DNA of 64,000 bases, from the NCBI RefSeq assembly GCF_000938255.1, contig NZ_JYMR01000001.1, positions 1-64,000 of the forward strand. Reading direction: 5' to 3'. The position numbers were made by a program, and so were the translations under genes. Below, in pieces: positions 62,271-64,000 of the stretch (within the stretch, counting starts at the first letter, position 1; each line of letters begins with the position of its first letter). Origin of the DNA: Bradyrhizobium sp. LTSP849. Its GTDB lineage: Bacteria; Pseudomonadota; Alphaproteobacteria; Rhizobiales; Xanthobacteraceae. The notes beneath the pieces were generated by a model. It was not told the DNA's origin and ran no database searches. It was given only the letters and a program-made list of their open reading frames with translations.

Positions 62271-63541
62271 ATGTCCTCTTCCAAAGGCGCAGCCCAACAG
62301 GTGGACGACTTCTACGTCCAGCTGTTCGCGCGTGGCAAACCGCAAGAAGTCGAAATCGGGGCTCCGGACAATGACCCCGTAGCCCGCGTCATCGAGACGA
62401 TCACCGAAAGCATTCTGCGCTACGCCGGGACTACGCTGAAGGACGTTGAGCTCGCGCAGTTGCTGCAACCAGACCGCGTGCTCATACGAACGATTCCGCC
62501 CGCGGGTATCGAAGCATTGACGATATGGATCGCGCCTCGGCATGTCATCGCGGTCAACCGAGGCCTTGCCCTGTTCGTCTACCGACTCGCCCGGGCGCTT
62601 GCCGCCCACGGATCGTACGCGGGCCGAACGACCCACCAGCGCCGCCGGAAAGCCAGACGATTGGCATCATCGCCTCCCTGCTGGACTGGATGGCGTCACC
62701 CGTGCGCGCACCGCTTGTGGAGGATTGGCCGGTCGGACCACGCGAGACGAAAACTGCGGAGAACTTCGCAACCTCGGCTGAGCGCTTCGTAATCGCGCAC
62801 GAAGTCGGGCACATCCTGCACAAGCACCTGATCACAGACTCCGCCAAGGTGGATCTCGCAAAGGCTTCCCTCGCGGAACTCGATAAACGGCCGGTCGAAC
62901 AGGAGATCGAAGCCGACGTGAGTGGCACCTTCATTTCGATCGAGTCGATGGACAAAGACGGGATCGATCCGCGTGCAGCAGTCACCGGCATTTATTTTTT
63001 TCTGCGCGCCGTCCAGCTTGGAGAGCTGGTCGGCGCCATTGAGGTCGACGAGGCACATCGCCCGGCCGAAGAGCGGCTCAATATTTGCGATCACGTGATT
63101 GGCGGACGCTATGGATCGCATGCGCCCGTGCTGCGACAATGGGCTCGTTCAAGCGACGAATTGCTCGAACGGTTCGCCAGGGCAGCACTCAAGGAGCGAG
63201 ATCGACGTCGGCTGGTGGCGGCCGCGCGCATGGACGAGGTTCTGCGGACCACGACGTGGAGCATGGGCCAGCGTGATATCGCGCGAGACACGGCGCTGCT
63301 GAAGGAAATGCAGTCTCTGATGTCGCATTCGCCCAGTGCCGTCGTGGAGGCCCTGGCCGCGAACCTCTGTGACGCCGACACATACAGGCAGGTCCTGCAA
63401 TCCGCTTCATCTGTTGAGGCGCTCGAGCGGGACGATCGCTGGCGGCGTCATCAAATCGCGCACTTCATCGCCCGATACGCGCCAGTTCCGGTAAAGCAGT
63501 GCCTAGGTGTACGATTTCCAATCATGGGGGGCCAAGCTTGA
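62271..63541 (+). pseudogene. HExxH metallopeptidase interrupted by a frameshift
   Basis: Two overlapping frames together make one plausible protein of about 420 residues. 62271-~62610 encodes an N-terminal region (VDDFYVQLFARGKPQEVEIG, ALTIWIAPRHVIAVNRGLAL). The sensible sequence then continues in the -1 frame to 63541: FVIAHEVGHILHKH gives the zinc HExxH, and EQEIEADVSG the likely third ligand, as in gluzincins of the M48 or ImmA/Lit type. Outside the crossover region each frame turns into Arg/Pro-rich nonsense. The change of frame falls between about 62595 and 62620, with no slippery run, so a one-base deletion or sequence error is likely. If translated alone, the second part would start at an ATG at 62690. 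Confidence 0.6.
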
Positions 63542-63930
63542 AGAAGCCGCTCAAATACATCGACCAGCCCGATCCCACGTGGTCGGCCTTGGCCGTCGAA
63601 AGTTTCAACGTAACTCCGCGTCCGGATGCCCATGACCCAATGGTGCTTGAGCTGGATGGCAATTGCCCGCGCTGCAAAGACCACATGCAACACAGCGAGT
63701 TCCTGATCGCGTTCAAGGGCGTGGCTCCGACGAGCCCCGAAACCCTGCGCGCGACGGTCAAGACGTTGCGGGATGCTGGGATGATCAACGGACCGCTGCT
63801 ACCTGTAGAGTTCAGCGTCCGGTGCCGCTGCCAGGTTGTGCACCCCGACGGTCTCGGACGCTCCGGACTCACCGGATGTGGCGCGACCTGGAAGATGCGT
63901 ATCGAGAGCGTCGACGAGGAACACTCGTGA
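63538..63930 (+). CDS. Small Cys-rich protein (zinc-ribbon-like), coupled to the metallopeptidase
   Basis: 130 residues from a TTG that overlaps the preceding stop (TTGA) and has GGGGGG seven bases upstream. Two Cys pairs, DGNCPRCKDHM and VRCRCQVVHPDG...GCGATW, suggest a zinc ribbon. No family recognised. Position directly after the metallopeptidase and before another overlapping gene indicates an operon whose products work together. An earlier in-frame ATG at 63499 is possible but less well placed. Confidence 0.65.
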   Translation: MKKPLKYIDQPDPTWSALAVESFNVTPRPDAHDPMVLELDGNCPRCKDHMQHSEFLIAFKGVAPTSPETLRATVKTLRDAGMINGPLLPVEFSVRCRCQVVHPDGLGRSGLTGCGATWKMRIESVDEEHS

Positions 63931-64000
63931 ACGACACTGCGCCATCACATGTGAATGCAAGATCGAGTGGACCGGTCATCAAGCCAGTTCCACCGCACGA
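63927..64000 (+). CDS. Start of a further coupled gene (cut by window edge)
   Basis: A GTG overlaps the preceding stop (GTGA) with GAGGA six bases upstream, and the frame stays open to the end of the window, beginning VNDTAPSHVNARSSGPVIKP. Too short to identify. It shows that the operon at the right edge has at least three genes. Confidence 0.5.
   Translation, partial: MNDTAPSHVNARSSGPVIKPVPPH

Noticed and set aside
1..64000. tRNA or rRNA genes
   Set aside because: I looked for tRNA-like cloverleaf motifs and conserved rRNA segments by eye and found none; a tRNAscan-SE or Infernal run would settle it.

Overview
The window is a GC-rich (roughly 65% by eye) stretch of an alphaproteobacterial chromosome, most likely Bradyrhizobium or a very close relative. 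The clearest pointers are a 999-residue PutA that lacks a DNA-binding domain and has its P5C-dehydrogenase cysteine at residue 792 (the minimal PutA known from Bradyrhizobium) paired with a divergent Lrp-type PutR, a CyaC-like redox-sensing adenylate cyclase, a CYP153 pair, and a dense population of large imperfect-hairpin repeats between genes. I recognise no rRNA, tRNA or CRISPR array.

Layout, left to right. 1-560: IS5-family transposase cut by the window edge. 0.8-4 kb: upp, then a DUF898 membrane protein with an M48 peptidase. 4.1-6.7 kb: two tandem CYP153 P450s. 6.9-11.1 kb: a LysR regulator divergent from an acyl-CoA dehydrogenase / CaiB CoA-transferase / mesaconyl-CoA-hydratase-like operon. 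11.3-15.3 kb: benzoylformate decarboxylase (mdlC), an SDR and MarR gene pair sharing a 29-bp perfect palindrome, and a second SDR. 15.3-20.5 kb: Hly-III membrane protein, ycjX-ycjF pair, GT39 glycosyltransferase. 20.7-24.5 kb: CyaC-like cyclase, SorAB-type sulfite dehydrogenase, cold-shock protein. 24.7-28.3 kb: putR/putA. 28.3-36.2 kb: yellow-like secreted protein divergent from HxlR, TPR protein, CaiB, GST, a 54-residue membrane peptide, a monohaem periplasmic protein. 36.3-38.7 kb: envelope protein, cNMP-binding domain translationally coupled to an MBL-fold hydrolase. 38.9-41 kb: lemA-TPM-TPM. 41.2-44.4 kb: enoyl-CoA hydratase and two acyl-CoA dehydrogenases. 44.6-49.2 kb: orphan molybdenum hydroxylase, DapA-like aldolase, VOC protein. 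49.4-53 kb: HtrA-like pseudoprotease coupled to a LuxR-type HTH protein, convergent with an OmpR-type two-component system; Gly-rich secreted protein. 53.3-58.8 kb: tex, cyanuric acid amidohydrolase and NylA-like amidase. 58.8-62.1 kb: a fusion of Lon N-domain and ClpA N-domain, hypothetical, double-hotdog thioesterase, membrane protein. 62.3-64 kb: frameshifted HExxH metallopeptidase followed by two tightly coupled genes running off the window.

Much of the coding capacity concerns CoA-thioester, aromatic, alkane or amide breakdown, as in a soil heterotroph. The most unusual items are the Lon-N/ClpA-N fusion, the catalytically dead HtrA homologue coupled to a DNA-binding protein, the cNMP-binding/MBL pair, a predicted hairpin over the GST ribosome-binding site, and the repeat families whose two arms change together.
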